This document shows, piece after piece, positions 16,048 through 26,956 of a stretch of 64,000 bases of DNA. Each line of letters begins with the position of its first letter. The stretch's first letter is position 1. The stretch is from Pseudomonadota bacterium (lineage in GTDB: Bacteria > Myxococcota_A > UBA796 > GCA-2862545), in NCBI GenBank assembly GCA_947505245.1, contig CANNIZ010000009.1, positions 57,363 to 121,362 on the forward strand, read 5' to 3'. A program made the position numbers and the translations under genes. The notes below the pieces were generated by a model, which did not search any database, was not told where the DNA came from, and saw only the letters and a program-made list of their open reading frames with translations.

Positions 16048-17901
16048 TTGCGCGCGTACCTGCTCCCGGCCGCCTTGCTTATTGCCGGCTCCACCGGACT
16101 GCTCGCCGGCTGCCCTGGCGACGGGAAGAGTGCCATCGACGCCGACGGTGACGGCTTCACCAACGCGTACGACTGCAATGACGCCGATGCGGGCATCGGC
16201 ATCGCCGTCGATTACTACCTGGACGCCGACAAAGACGGGTACGGAAACCCCCAGTTCTCAGCGTCTGGCTGCCTCGCGCCCGAGGGCTTCGTCGACAACC
16301 CGGACGACTGCGACGATCTGCTCGCCCGGTACCACCCAACCGCCGAAGAGGGCGAGTGCGGGGACCCGAACGACTACAACTGCGACGGGCACGTCGACTT
16401 CGTCGATCAGGACAAAGACGGCTTCGCCGCTTGTGAAGACTGTGACGACGCGGACGGGTCGCTCAACCCGGAGACGCCGTGGTACCGCGACCGCGATGAA
16501 GACGGCTACGGAAACCCGGACGCGGAGATTCACGACTGCAATCCGCCCACGGGCTACGTCCGCGACGGAACGGACTGCAACGACTTCGACCGGCTGTTGC
16601 ACGAAGACGTGAAGTGGTTCAACGACGCCGACGAGGACCAATATGGGGATCCTGCGAGCTGGGTGCTCGATTGCAAGGCGCCGGCCGGGCACGTCGAGAA
16701 CTCGGACGACTGCGACGACGCGGACGCCACGACCAACCCGAAGCGCGAGTGGTTCGAGGACGCCGACGAAGACGGCTACGGCAACCCCGCCTCGATCGGG
16801 CGCGCGTGCGTGGCTCCCTCTGGCTACGTCGCCAACAGCGACGACTGCGACGACCTCTCGAAGGGCACGGCGCCGGGCAAAGTCGAGCTTTGCGACAACA
16901 AGGACAACGACTGCGACACGGTCATCGACGACGGCGCGCCCACCGAGACGTGGTACGGCGACAACGACGAAGACACCTGGGGCGACACCCGGTACGCGGT
17001 CGAATCGTGTTTCGCCATCCCCGGGTTCGTTCGCCGGCAGGGTGACTGCAACGACGGCGACCCCGGGATCAACCCGGCGGCGGTAGACCTCCTTTGCGAC
17101 GGCGTGGACCGCGCGTGCGACTTCGAGGCAGGCCTCGTCACGTGGACCCCCACGAGCGGCGCTCCTGTCGACGTGTCCGACGACTTCGCCACGGGTACGA
17201 TCGACACGCCGTACGTGTGGAACGCTCCCGCCGACGGCGAGCTGTTGCTGTGCGGAGGAACGTTCGCCGCAGAGCTCGTGATCGACGGGTTCGACGTCGA
17301 CCTCACCGGGTACTACGGCGACGGCGCCACGGCCGTCGCCGCCGGACTCGACGACCACGTGCTGTTCGTGAAGAACGCGATCTCGACCGTACAAGGCCTG
17401 ACGTTCACCGACGGCTTCGGGTCCCAGGGCGGTGCCGTACACCTCGAGAACTCCGACGTCATCCTGGCCACGTGCAGCCTGGTGGACAGCCTCGCAGACG
17501 ACGGCGGCGGGCTCTGGCTCGACGCCACCTCCACGGCCACGCTCACCGGCGTGCGCATCGAAGGCAACACGGCAGCCGACCAGGGCGGCGGCGTGTGGGC
17601 CGGTGGCAGCTTGATCACCACCAACGGTGGGCTGCTCGGCAACGACGGACGCTTCGGCGGGGGCGCCTACGTGTCCGGCACCTGGGACGCTACCGGCACA
17701 GCCATCAACGCGAACTCGTCCACCACGGCCGCGGTGCACATCGCGACCGGCGGCCTGTTCGACGCGACGTCCTGCGACTTCGCGCCGGCCACGAGCCCGC
17801 TCAACAACACGCCGCACGACATCTTCGCCTCGAAGACGTCCGTGTCGGTCGACCTCGGGGACGACGCGACACGGCTCTGTGACGATTCGAGCTGCCTGTA
17901 G
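16048..17901 (+). CDS. Lipoprotein with MopE-like metal-binding repeats and a beta-helix
   Basis: A 617-residue lipoprotein (signal ending LLAGC). Residues about 30-360 hold eight or so repeats of the form DxDxDGYGNP..., x(15)-DDCDD, the MopE/thrombospondin type-3 like putative calcium- or copper-binding unit, ending CDGVDRACD. Residues about 370-617 look like a right-handed beta-helix (DGFGSQGGAVHLENSDV, NTAADQGGGVWAGG) related to polymorphic outer-membrane protein repeats. TTG is the start, with GGAGG five bases upstream. Such proteins are abundant on myxobacterial cell surfaces. The partner lipoprotein at 26957 shares the repeats. Confidence 0.85.
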   Translation: MRAYLLPAALLIAGSTGLLAGCPGDGKSAIDADGDGFTNAYDCNDADAGIGIAVDYYLDADKDGYGNPQFSASGCLAPEGFVDNPDDCDDLLARYHPTAEEGECGDPNDYNCDGHVDFVDQDKDGFAACEDCDDADGSLNPETPWYRDRDEDGYGNPDAEIHDCNPPTGYVRDGTDCNDFDRLLHEDVKWFNDADEDQYGDPASWVLDCKAPAGHVENSDDCDDADATTNPKREWFEDADEDGYGNPASIGRACVAPSGYVANSDDCDDLSKGTAPGKVELCDNKDNDCDTVIDDGAPTETWYGDNDEDTWGDTRYAVESCFAIPGFVRRQGDCNDGDPGINPAAVDLLCDGVDRACDFEAGLVTWTPTSGAPVDVSDDFATGTIDTPYVWNAPADGELLLCGGTFAAELVIDGFDVDLTGYYGDGATAVAAGLDDHVLFVKNAISTVQGLTFTDGFGSQGGAVHLENSDVILATCSLVDSLADDGGGLWLDATSTATLTGVRIEGNTAADQGGGVWAGGSLITTNGGLLGNDGRFGGGAYVSGTWDATGTAINANSSTTAAVHIATGGLFDATSCDFAPATSPLNNTPHDIFASKTSVSVDLGDDATRLCDDSSCL

Positions 17902-17911
17902 TCAGTGACTG

Positions 17912-17928
17912 CGCCGCCCGGTGCGGCG
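17912..17928. terminator. Hairpin between convergent genes
   Basis: CGCCGC/GCGGCG perfect six-pair stem with loop CCGGT in the 30-base gap between the MopE-like lipoprotein and lon stops. There is only a short pyrimidine tail, so it is a likely weak bidirectional terminator. Confidence 0.45.
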
Positions 17929-17931
17929 TCT

Positions 17932-20295
<2,364 letters not shown>

Positions 20296-20438
20296 GGGTA
20301 CTCCACGCGCCGGGGGGCCGGCGACGCCGGCGAAACTGCCGGTTGTCAGGGTGTGGTTGCAGAGCGGGGCGCGGACTCGTTGGCGCTCACTCGTCTGTCT
20401 TATGCGTAGGCACACCCAATCGCGGGGTCAACGGCCCG

Positions 20439-22190
20439 TCACAACAACCGCGTCAGGACTGCCTCTTTCGCCGCCGCCGCGACGTCGTCAGACGCGGCCA
20501 TGAACGCTCGCAGTTCAGGGTCCCCGGGAGCGACCATCAGCGCGGGTTCCCACCGCACGGCCTCGCCGTACTCGACGGAGAGGCCCTCTTCGTCGAGTCG
20601 ACGACTCGCCTCGGGCAACGGAACCTCGCGCAGCGCATACCGCATCGCCTCGAACCGGCCGCGTACGACGGGGTCGACGAACCGGAACCGACCGCGCACC
20701 ATCCACGCGATGTGGTAGTGCGCGGGCACGAACGACACACCTGCGAGTCCGAGGCGATCGGCGATGCGCACGAACAGGTGCCCGAATTCCTCGGCCATCC
20801 CGAGCCCGGGCCGCTCCTGGCCTGGCAGCTGCGGGCGGGCGCTGTTGAAACCGCCGCGCGGATCGCGGAGCGACAGCCACTCCACGAACACGGTCGACCA
20901 GCGCTCGATCGCGCGTTTCGACAGCGAGAGCTCGGCCAACACCTCACGCCGGTCGTCGACTTCGGCGGTGATCCGCACGCGATGTGGCAGGTGATCGGCG
21001 TACAGCTCGACGGCGATGCCTCGAAACCCCATGCGCGCGAGCGCCGAAAGGATGCCGAACCGTGACAGCGCGTATTCGATGCCTGCGCGCGTGTAGAAGC
21101 CGAGGAGACGCGGCTCGGCGTTGGGGAGGTGAAGGTCGAACGCGATGTCACTCCAGTCGTCTTCCTCGCCGAGCGCGTGGGGGTCCAGCGCCTTCGAGAC
21201 GTCGCGCGTGCGCCGAAGGACGGGGTCGTAGCCGCGCACCACCCGCTGGCGCGAGCCCGCGAGGACCGCGACCGCGTTCGCGAACACGCGCCACGCGCCG
21301 ACTGTGTAGCCGCCCGCGGGAAGCAGCACGACGGGTGTGCCGCGGAGGTGCCCGAGCACGCGACGGTGCCCCTCGAGGAGCCCCGACTCGGTGCACGCGA
21401 GGTTGCCGAACCGGTCGCCAGCGAGCGGGTCCGCGCCGGCGAGCACGAACGCGAGATCAGCCCGGGGCGCCTCGCGGAGCAGGTGGTCGAGGCTCGCGAG
21501 CCACGCCTCGTCTTGGGACAGCGGCGGCACTCGAACGTCGAGGATCGGCGTGCTGACCGTCCACTGGGACTCGACGCCGAGCGAAACGATCGAGACGCGC
21601 TTGTCGTCGCGCACACACGCAGCGAGACCGTCGGGTGGGTGCGCGTCCAGGTCGTAGACCACGACCTCGTCGGTGAAGCCACGATCGCGCAGGCGCGAGA
21701 TCGCGATGGCAACGTCCGAGAGTCCACAAAAGCCGGCGCCCCTGTCGGGCGCTGCGTGGTGGAACCCACCGGCGAGGCTCGCCGCTGAGCGGCCGTCCGC
21801 CGCACAAAGCGACGCCGCGACCACACCGCCCACCGCGCGACGCCACGTCTCGACCACGTTCGCGACGCTCAGCCGCTCCGCGTCGATCGACGTGATCTGC
21901 GCGATGACGTCCGCCCGATCGAGCGTCGCAAGGTACTCGGCGTCGTGGACCTCGCGAGCCCACGACCAGGGGGCCTCGGCGGCTTCGATGAGGTCTCGCT
22001 GCGCGATGACGCCGACGTCGAGCAGCCAGGTGAGCACGCTCTCAGCGCGCTTCGGGTCCATTCCCGTGATCGCCTCGAGCCCCGCGAGCGGCACGCGAAA
22101 CGACGGGTGCCACGCGACCGGAACGGAGCCCCGAACCTGCCGGCGAACGAACGAACGCACCGCCCGCAGCGAGACCCGGGGCGGGCTCAA
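20439..22190 (-). CDS. Histone deacetylase-like protein with long C-terminal extension
   Basis: A 583-residue protein. Residues about 80-330 carry the arginase/deacetylase fold features: the paired histidines in GGFHHAAPDRGAGFCGLSD, the metal-binding aspartate and histidine in VVVYDLDAHPPDG, and GADPLAGDRFG with a later GGYTVGAW. In canonical HDACs the third motif is DxHHG; here the second His is Pro, a possible change in activity. Residues about 330-583 are an extension unlike HDACs that I do not recognise. Acetyl-lysine or acetyl-polyamine hydrolysis is likely. The TTG start is weakly supported; GTG twelve codons in is an alternative. It ends 10 bases downstream of ppk1. Confidence 0.75.
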   Translation of the reverse strand: MSPPRVSLRAVRSFVRRQVRGSVPVAWHPSFRVPLAGLEAITGMDPKRAESVLTWLLDVGVIAQRDLIEAAEAPWSWAREVHDAEYLATLDRADVIAQITSIDAERLSVANVVETWRRAVGGVVAASLCAADGRSAASLAGGFHHAAPDRGAGFCGLSDVAIAISRLRDRGFTDEVVVYDLDAHPPDGLAACVRDDKRVSIVSLGVESQWTVSTPILDVRVPPLSQDEAWLASLDHLLREAPRADLAFVLAGADPLAGDRFGNLACTESGLLEGHRRVLGHLRGTPVVLLPAGGYTVGAWRVFANAVAVLAGSRQRVVRGYDPVLRRTRDVSKALDPHALGEEDDWSDIAFDLHLPNAEPRLLGFYTRAGIEYALSRFGILSALARMGFRGIAVELYADHLPHRVRITAEVDDRREVLAELSLSKRAIERWSTVFVEWLSLRDPRGGFNSARPQLPGQERPGLGMAEEFGHLFVRIADRLGLAGVSFVPAHYHIAWMVRGRFRFVDPVVRGRFEAMRYALREVPLPEASRRLDEEGLSVEYGEAVRWEPALMVAPGDPELRAFMAASDDVAAAAKEAVLTRLL

Positions 22191-22199
22191 GCGCCCATC

Positions 22200-24272
22200 T
22201 CAGCGGCCCGCGAGGAACGCGGCCTGTACGTCAAACCCGCGGTCCTCCGCGTCGTCTTCGAACAGTCGGACGTACGTGCCGTCGGGCTGCATCACGCGCG
22301 TGCGAGCGTTGTCGCGCAGGTAGCCATCGAGCAGCGTGTCGAACAGCCACGCCTTCCAGTCGGGGTCTTCGATCGGCACGAGCACTTCAATGCGGTGATG
22401 GAGGTTGCGGTCCATCAGATCGGCGGAGCCGATGAACACCTCGGGATCCCCGTCGTTCTCGAACCAGTACACCCGGCTGTGTTCGAGGAACCGACCGACG
22501 ACCGAACGCACCTGGATGTTCTCGGACAGGTCCTTCTGCCCGGGCAACAGGCAGCACGTTCCGCGCACGAGCAGGTCGACCGTGACGCCCTCGCGACTCG
22601 CGGCGTAGAGCTCGCGGATCACCTCCTGCTCGGTGATCGCGTTGCACTTCAAGATGACGCGCGCGGGCCGGCCGCGCCTGGCGTTCTCGGTCTCGCGGCG
22701 GATGCGCTCGATCAGGCGGTCCGACATGTGGCGCGGCGCGACGAGCAGGCGACGATGGCCTGTCGGCAGCGCGAAGCCTGTCAGCTCGTTGAATACGTCC
22801 GCGACGTCCGCGCAGACGTACGGGTTCGCGGTCATCAACCCGATGTCCGTGTACACCTTCGCCGTGTGCGGGTTGTAGTTGCCGGTGCCGATGTGCACGT
22901 ACCGCCGCAGCTCATCACCTTCGGACCGCACGATGAGGGCAAGCTTGCAGTGCACCTTGAGGCCCGTCATGCCGTACACCACGTGTACGCCGGCCTCTTC
23001 GAGCCGCTTCGCCCACGCGACGTTGTTCTCTTCGTCGAACCGCGCCTTCAACTCGACGACAGCGGCCACCTGCTTGCCTCGCTCGCACGCCTCCATCAGC
23101 GCCTGGATGATCGGAGAGTCGCCGCTCGTGCGGTACAACGTGACCTTGATCGCCTGCACGGCTGGATCGCGCGCCGCCTGGAACAGCAGGTCGACGACGG
23201 GCTGGAAGCTGTCGAACGGGTGGTGCAGGAGGATGTCGTCCTGGCGGATGGCCTTGAACAAGTCCCCGCTCGCCTGCGGCGGCATGCGCGGTGTGAACTT
23301 TCCGAACTTGAGCTCGGGGAGATCAAGCTGCCACAGCGGCGCGAGATCCTGCGCAGCCATGGTGCCGCTCACCTCGTAGACGTCCATCGGTTCGAGGTCG
23401 AGCGCCTTGCGCAGCGTCTCGCGAAGGCCCGCAGGCATGCCCACCTGGACCTCGAGCCGCACGGCGGCGCCGAACCGGCGCTGTCGAACCTGCTGTTCGA
23501 CCATCTTCAGCAGGTCGTCGGCCTCGTCGTCCAGGATCTCCACGTCCGCGTCGCGCGTGACGCGGAACAGCCACGGCTCGGCGACCTGCATTCCAGGAAA
23601 CAGCTTATCAAGGTTTGCGGCAAGCAACTCTTCGAGCGGAAGAAAACGGATAGCGCTCGTCTCGTCTTCTTCGTCGTCCATCCGCACGAGCCGCGGGATG
23701 ATGGGCGGGATCTTCACCCGCGCCATTCGCTGCTCTCCGTCCGGCGCCCGCACCAACACGGCCGCGTTCAGCGAGAGGTTCGAGATCCACGGGAACGGCT
23801 GCGTGGGGCCCACCGCGAGCGGCGTCAGCACCGGCGCCACCTTCTGCTCGAAGAACCGGTCCCAGCGCGCGCGCTCGCGCTTGTCGAGATCGGCGTAGTG
23901 CCGGATCTCTACGCCCTGCTCGGCAAGCTCTGGCACGAGCACGTCCGCGAACACCTCGTGTGCAGCGGCGAGGATCGGGCGCAACCGCGAGGCGATGCGC
24001 GTCAGCTGGCTCCGCGGCGAAAGGCCATCGAACGAACGGACGCCGACGCCGACCGACGCCTGATCCTTGAGCCCGCTTACGCGGATCATGAAGAATTCGT
24101 CGAGGTTCGTGTAGAAGATCCCCAGGAATCGCAGCCGCTCGAGCAACGGATTGCGGGTGTCCTGGGCCTCTTCAAGGACGCGCTCGTCGAACGCCATCCA
24201 CGAAAGCTCCCGGTTCAGGTACACCTTTCGGGGTGCCCTGCGCGAACGCGGACGATCATGAACGCTGCTCAT
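22200..24272 (-). CDS. ppk1: Polyphosphate kinase 1
   Basis: PPK1 of 690 residues, normal in length, reversibly polymerising ATP gamma-phosphate into polyphosphate. The N-terminus is diagnostic (YLNRELSWMAFDERVL). The autophosphorylated histidine lies in HIGTGNYNPHTAKVYTD and the second catalytic histidine in NLHHRIEVLVPI. The ATP-site region FDSFQPVVDLL is intact. It is followed after 10 bases by the HDAC-like gene and preceded by the phosphotransferase regulator, so all three are probably one transcription unit. Polyphosphate has ties to stress survival and development in social bacteria. Confidence 0.96.
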   Translation of the reverse strand: MSSVHDRPRSRRAPRKVYLNRELSWMAFDERVLEEAQDTRNPLLERLRFLGIFYTNLDEFFMIRVSGLKDQASVGVGVRSFDGLSPRSQLTRIASRLRPILAAAHEVFADVLVPELAEQGVEIRHYADLDKRERARWDRFFEQKVAPVLTPLAVGPTQPFPWISNLSLNAAVLVRAPDGEQRMARVKIPPIIPRLVRMDDEEDETSAIRFLPLEELLAANLDKLFPGMQVAEPWLFRVTRDADVEILDDEADDLLKMVEQQVRQRRFGAAVRLEVQVGMPAGLRETLRKALDLEPMDVYEVSGTMAAQDLAPLWQLDLPELKFGKFTPRMPPQASGDLFKAIRQDDILLHHPFDSFQPVVDLLFQAARDPAVQAIKVTLYRTSGDSPIIQALMEACERGKQVAAVVELKARFDEENNVAWAKRLEEAGVHVVYGMTGLKVHCKLALIVRSEGDELRRYVHIGTGNYNPHTAKVYTDIGLMTANPYVCADVADVFNELTGFALPTGHRRLLVAPRHMSDRLIERIRRETENARRGRPARVILKCNAITEQEVIRELYAASREGVTVDLLVRGTCCLLPGQKDLSENIQVRSVVGRFLEHSRVYWFENDGDPEVFIGSADLMDRNLHHRIEVLVPIEDPDWKAWLFDTLLDGYLRDNARTRVMQPDGTYVRLFEDDAEDRGFDVQAAFLAGR

Positions 24273-24317
24273 ACGAAGATCCTAATCGGAACCGGCGGCT
24301 GCGGTCACCGCGCGCGT

Positions 24318-25184
24318 TCAGAGCTGGGAAACATCCCCGATCGGAGACCCGAAGCCGCGCTCTTCCAGCACGGTGATGATGCGGGAAGCCGTCTCCTCGA
24401 CGGCTTTGTTGGTCACGTCCACCAGCGGCCACAACGGGTGCTGTTTGAACAGCTTCTTCGCCCATTCGAGCTCGGCCATGATGTAGTCCATGTCGCCGTA
24501 GTTCGTCTTTTGCGGCATGCCCATCGCCTTGAGGCGAACGAGCCGGATGCGCTCCAGGGCGTCCGGATCGATGATCAGCCCGAAGATCTTCTTCTGATCG
24601 ACGCGGAACAGCTCGTCCGGAGGCGGGCGATCAAGGACGATCGGGACGTTGCCGACCTTGTAGCCCTTGTGCGCGAGGAACGTGGACAGCGGCGTCTTCG
24701 AGGTTCGGGAAACCCCGACGAGCACGATGTCCGCCTCACGCAGCATGCGCGGCTCCTTGCCGTCATCGGCCTTGACCGTGTACTCGACAGCCTCGATGCG
24801 CCGGAAGTAGCTCTCGTCCGCGGTGCGAAACAGGCCCGGGACCCCCTTGGCCGTCGAATCGAGGAAGTGTTCGAGCTCGACGATCAGCTCACCGATCAGG
24901 TCGATGTGCCGAAGATTGCCTTCGGTGGCGAGTCTGCGTGCGTGGGCGCGCATGTCCTGGCTGACGAGCGTGGTGACCACGAGCGCGTTCTTCTGAGCTG
25001 CGCGCTTGAACAGGCTCGTGAGCTGATCCGAGCGCGTCACGTGGGAGAACGTCGTGAGGTGCACAAGGTGCCCACGGAACTGCCGAAACGCCGCTCGAAC
25101 AACCTTTTCTGCCGTGTCACCGGTGCCGTCTGACACGATGAACACCGGCTGCGGGAGCGCCACCTCTCCGGGTGCATTCGCCAT
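24318..25184 (-). CDS. ppsR: Pyruvate,phosphate dikinase / PEP synthase regulatory protein (kinase-pyrophosphorylase)
   Basis: A DUF299 bifunctional regulator of 288 residues that phosphorylates and dephosphorylates the catalytic-histidine neighbourhood of PPDK or PEP synthase. The P-loop is in GVSRTSKTPLS, and the family start FIVSDGTGDTAEKV and RIIGLIIDPDALERIR-type region are present. The ATG at 25184 has GGAGGG just upstream. It is divergent from the ATP-grasp/SET gene with 41 bases between. The target enzyme gene is not in this window. Whether PPDK or PEP synthase is the target cannot be said; the symbol is by family. Confidence 0.9.
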   Translation of the reverse strand: MANAPGEVALPQPVFIVSDGTGDTAEKVVRAAFRQFRGHLVHLTTFSHVTRSDQLTSLFKRAAQKNALVVTTLVSQDMRAHARRLATEGNLRHIDLIGELIVELEHFLDSTAKGVPGLFRTADESYFRRIEAVEYTVKADDGKEPRMLREADIVLVGVSRTSKTPLSTFLAHKGYKVGNVPIVLDRPPPDELFRVDQKKIFGLIIDPDALERIRLVRLKAMGMPQKTNYGDMDYIMAELEWAKKLFKQHPLWPLVDVTNKAVEETASRIITVLEERGFGSPIGDVSQL

Positions 25185-25225
25185 CGTCCCTCCACTTCGC
25201 GTGATAGCACGGCCGCGGAGGTCCG

Positions 25226-26680
25226 ATGCGGATCTGCGTGCTGAACCCGTCGTACGAGGGCTCTGCCTCGCCATTCAAAGGCCACGATCCGGTGTGCAAC
25301 CCGGCGCGTCATGCCCCCCAACACGACTACACCCAGCTGATGGTGCAAAAGGCCATCGCCGGGCGCCAGATCCGCGACCACGCGCACGACGTCGACCTGT
25401 TCGTGAACCTGTGCGACGGCGCCTGGGACGAGGATCGTCCTGGCATCGACGTCGTCCGCGTGCTCGAGCTCCTCGAGCTACCGTTCACGGGCGCCACGTC
25501 GAACTTCTACGAGCCCTCGCGCGAGTCGATGAAGCGCGCCTGCCGCTACCAGGACATTTCAACGCCGGCCTGGCGATTCGCGTCGACGCCCGAACAGATC
25601 GAACGCGCCGGAGAGGTCCTCCGCTACCCGCTGATCATCAAGCATCCGTCGAGCTACGGCAGCATCGGCATGACGAAGGACTCTCGCGTCACCTCGGCCG
25701 CCGCGCTGCGCGACGAGGGACTTCGTTTCCTCGCCCGCTTCGGGGAGGTCCTGATCGAAGAATTCATCGAGGGCCGCGAGTTCACCGTGCTCGTGTCCGA
25801 AGATCCAGACGGTGACCCCCACGCGTATCGCCCCGTAGAATGCAGCTTTCCGCCCGGAGAGACGTTCAAGCACTTCGATCTCAAGTGGGTCGATTTCGCC
25901 GGGATCGCGTGGGCACCGGTGGCCGATGAGGCCCTCGCGGCGCGTCTTTGCGACGCGACGTCGCGCATGTTCTCCGGCCTCGGCGGCACGGGGTACGGTC
26001 GGGCAGACATCCGCGTCGACCGCGACGGGCAGCTGTTCGTGCTCGAGATGAACCCCCAGCCCGGCGTCTTCTACCCGGAGGGCGAATACGGCAGCGCGGA
26101 CACGATCCTCGGCCTCGATCCTGGCGGCCACGCCGCGTTCTTCGATCGCATCGCCCGCGCGGCGCTCGTGCGGCACACGCGCACCCGGAAGGCGTTTACG
26201 ATTCGCGACAACGGCCACGGCGGCTTCGGCATGTTCGCCGCTCGCGACCTCGCAGCGGGCGAGGTGATCGATCCGTGGGAGGCGCGTCCGCAGCGGCTCG
26301 TAAGCCGCAAACACGCGGCAGCGTGGACCGGACGTATGCGCGACTGGTTCGAGCGGTACGCGTGGCCGATCGGCGAGGACGTGTTCGCGATCTGGGCGGA
26401 GGATCCCATGGACTGGCGCCCCATCGACCACGGCTGCGATCCGAACGCCTGGGTGGACGGGCTCGATCTTGTCGCGCGGCGGCCGATCGCCCGCGGCGAC
26501 GCGATCACGTGTGACTACGGGACGTTCTGCGGCGACGAGATGGCCCCATTCACCTGTTCGTGCGGCGCGTCGGCGTGCCGCGGACAGATTCGTGGCTCGG
26601 ACTGGCGCCTGCCCGCGATGGCGACCTACGGCGAGCACGTGTCCCCGTTCGTGGCCGCGCAACGACGCCGGATTTCCTAG
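25226..26680 (+). CDS. D-Ala-D-Ala ligase-like ATP-grasp protein fused to a SET domain
   Basis: A 484-residue two-domain fusion. Residues 1-310 are an ATP-grasp ligase of the D-alanine-D-alanine ligase type, with YPLIIKHPSSYGSIGMTKDS (ATP loop), EEFIEGREFTVLV and the metal site LFVLEMNPQPG. Residues about 324-484 are a SET methyltransferase: FTIRDNGHGGFGMFAARDL, then DHGCDPNAW (canonical NHSCxPN), CDYGTF and a post-SET CSCGASACRG with three zinc-type cysteines. SET domains methylate lysines. A ligase joined to a lysine methyltransferase is unusual. The ATG follows GGAGG at good spacing. Substrates are unknown; one possibility is tagging a protein or peptide by ligation and methylation. Confidence 0.88.
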   Translation: MRICVLNPSYEGSASPFKGHDPVCNPARHAPQHDYTQLMVQKAIAGRQIRDHAHDVDLFVNLCDGAWDEDRPGIDVVRVLELLELPFTGATSNFYEPSRESMKRACRYQDISTPAWRFASTPEQIERAGEVLRYPLIIKHPSSYGSIGMTKDSRVTSAAALRDEGLRFLARFGEVLIEEFIEGREFTVLVSEDPDGDPHAYRPVECSFPPGETFKHFDLKWVDFAGIAWAPVADEALAARLCDATSRMFSGLGGTGYGRADIRVDRDGQLFVLEMNPQPGVFYPEGEYGSADTILGLDPGGHAAFFDRIARAALVRHTRTRKAFTIRDNGHGGFGMFAARDLAAGEVIDPWEARPQRLVSRKHAAAWTGRMRDWFERYAWPIGEDVFAIWAEDPMDWRPIDHGCDPNAWVDGLDLVARRPIARGDAITCDYGTFCGDEMAPFTCSCGASACRGQIRGSDWRLPAMATYGEHVSPFVAAQRRRIS

Positions 26681-26701
26681 GACGTACCGCGCGTCCGAGA
26701 G

Positions 26702-26730
26702 TTATCCACAGGTTTGTACACACCCTGTGG
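26702..26730. promoter_or_regulatory. DnaA-box-like inverted repeat
   Basis: TTATCCACA (26702-26710) is a perfect DnaA box. It overlaps an inverted repeat CCACAGG (26706-26712) with CCTGTGG (26724-26730) separated by 11 bases, so a second, less perfect box lies in opposite orientation. It sits in the gap after the ATP-grasp/SET gene and just before a terminator. It could titrate DnaA or bind another regulator; nothing else here suggests an origin. Confidence 0.4.
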
Positions 26731-26738
26731 AAACTGCA

Positions 26739-26766
26739 GAACCCCGCCGGAAAGCCGGCGGGGTTC
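26739..26766 (+). terminator. Intrinsic terminator-like hairpin
   Basis: A perfect 12-pair stem GAACCCCGCCGG (26739-26750) with its complement (26755-26766) and loop AAAG, followed by only TTTA on the + strand. It ends the ATP-grasp/SET transcript and could also stop the tRNA transcript coming from the other strand. Confidence 0.75.
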
Positions 26767-26800
26767 TTTAGAATCTCAGGCTCTTTCGAGCCCAAAAGTG

Positions 26801-26875
26801 TGGAGCGGGTGGACAGATTTGAACTGACGACAGCCACGTTGGCAACGTGGAGCTCTACCACTGAGCTACACCCGC
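26801..26875 (-). tRNA. tRNA-Gly (GCC), CCA encoded
   Basis: On the minus strand a full cloverleaf can be traced: acceptor GCGGGTG with CACCCGC, D arm GCTC..GAGC, anticodon stem CCACG/CGTGG with loop TTGCCAA (anticodon GCC, glycine), T loop TTCAAAT, discriminator T, and an encoded CCA at 26803-26801. Without CCA the body is 72 bases. Glycine codons GGC/GGT are the targets, a major isoacceptor in GC-rich genomes. Confidence 0.97.
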
Positions 26876-26956
26876 TGACCATTGTTTTCTATGGCGCCCT
26901 CCATCGGGTGTCAAGCGATCTGCGCAGGCTGTGTGACGGGTGCTAGATTACCGGCC

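Noticed and set aside
21945..25133. A 1062-codon open frame on the + strand.
   Set aside because: It is antisense to ppk1 and its neighbours, which have full family motifs on the minus strand; the open frame is a codon-usage shadow.
26702..26730. An origin of replication at the DnaA box.
   Set aside because: Only one perfect box, no AT-rich unwinding region and no dnaA, dnaN or gidA nearby.
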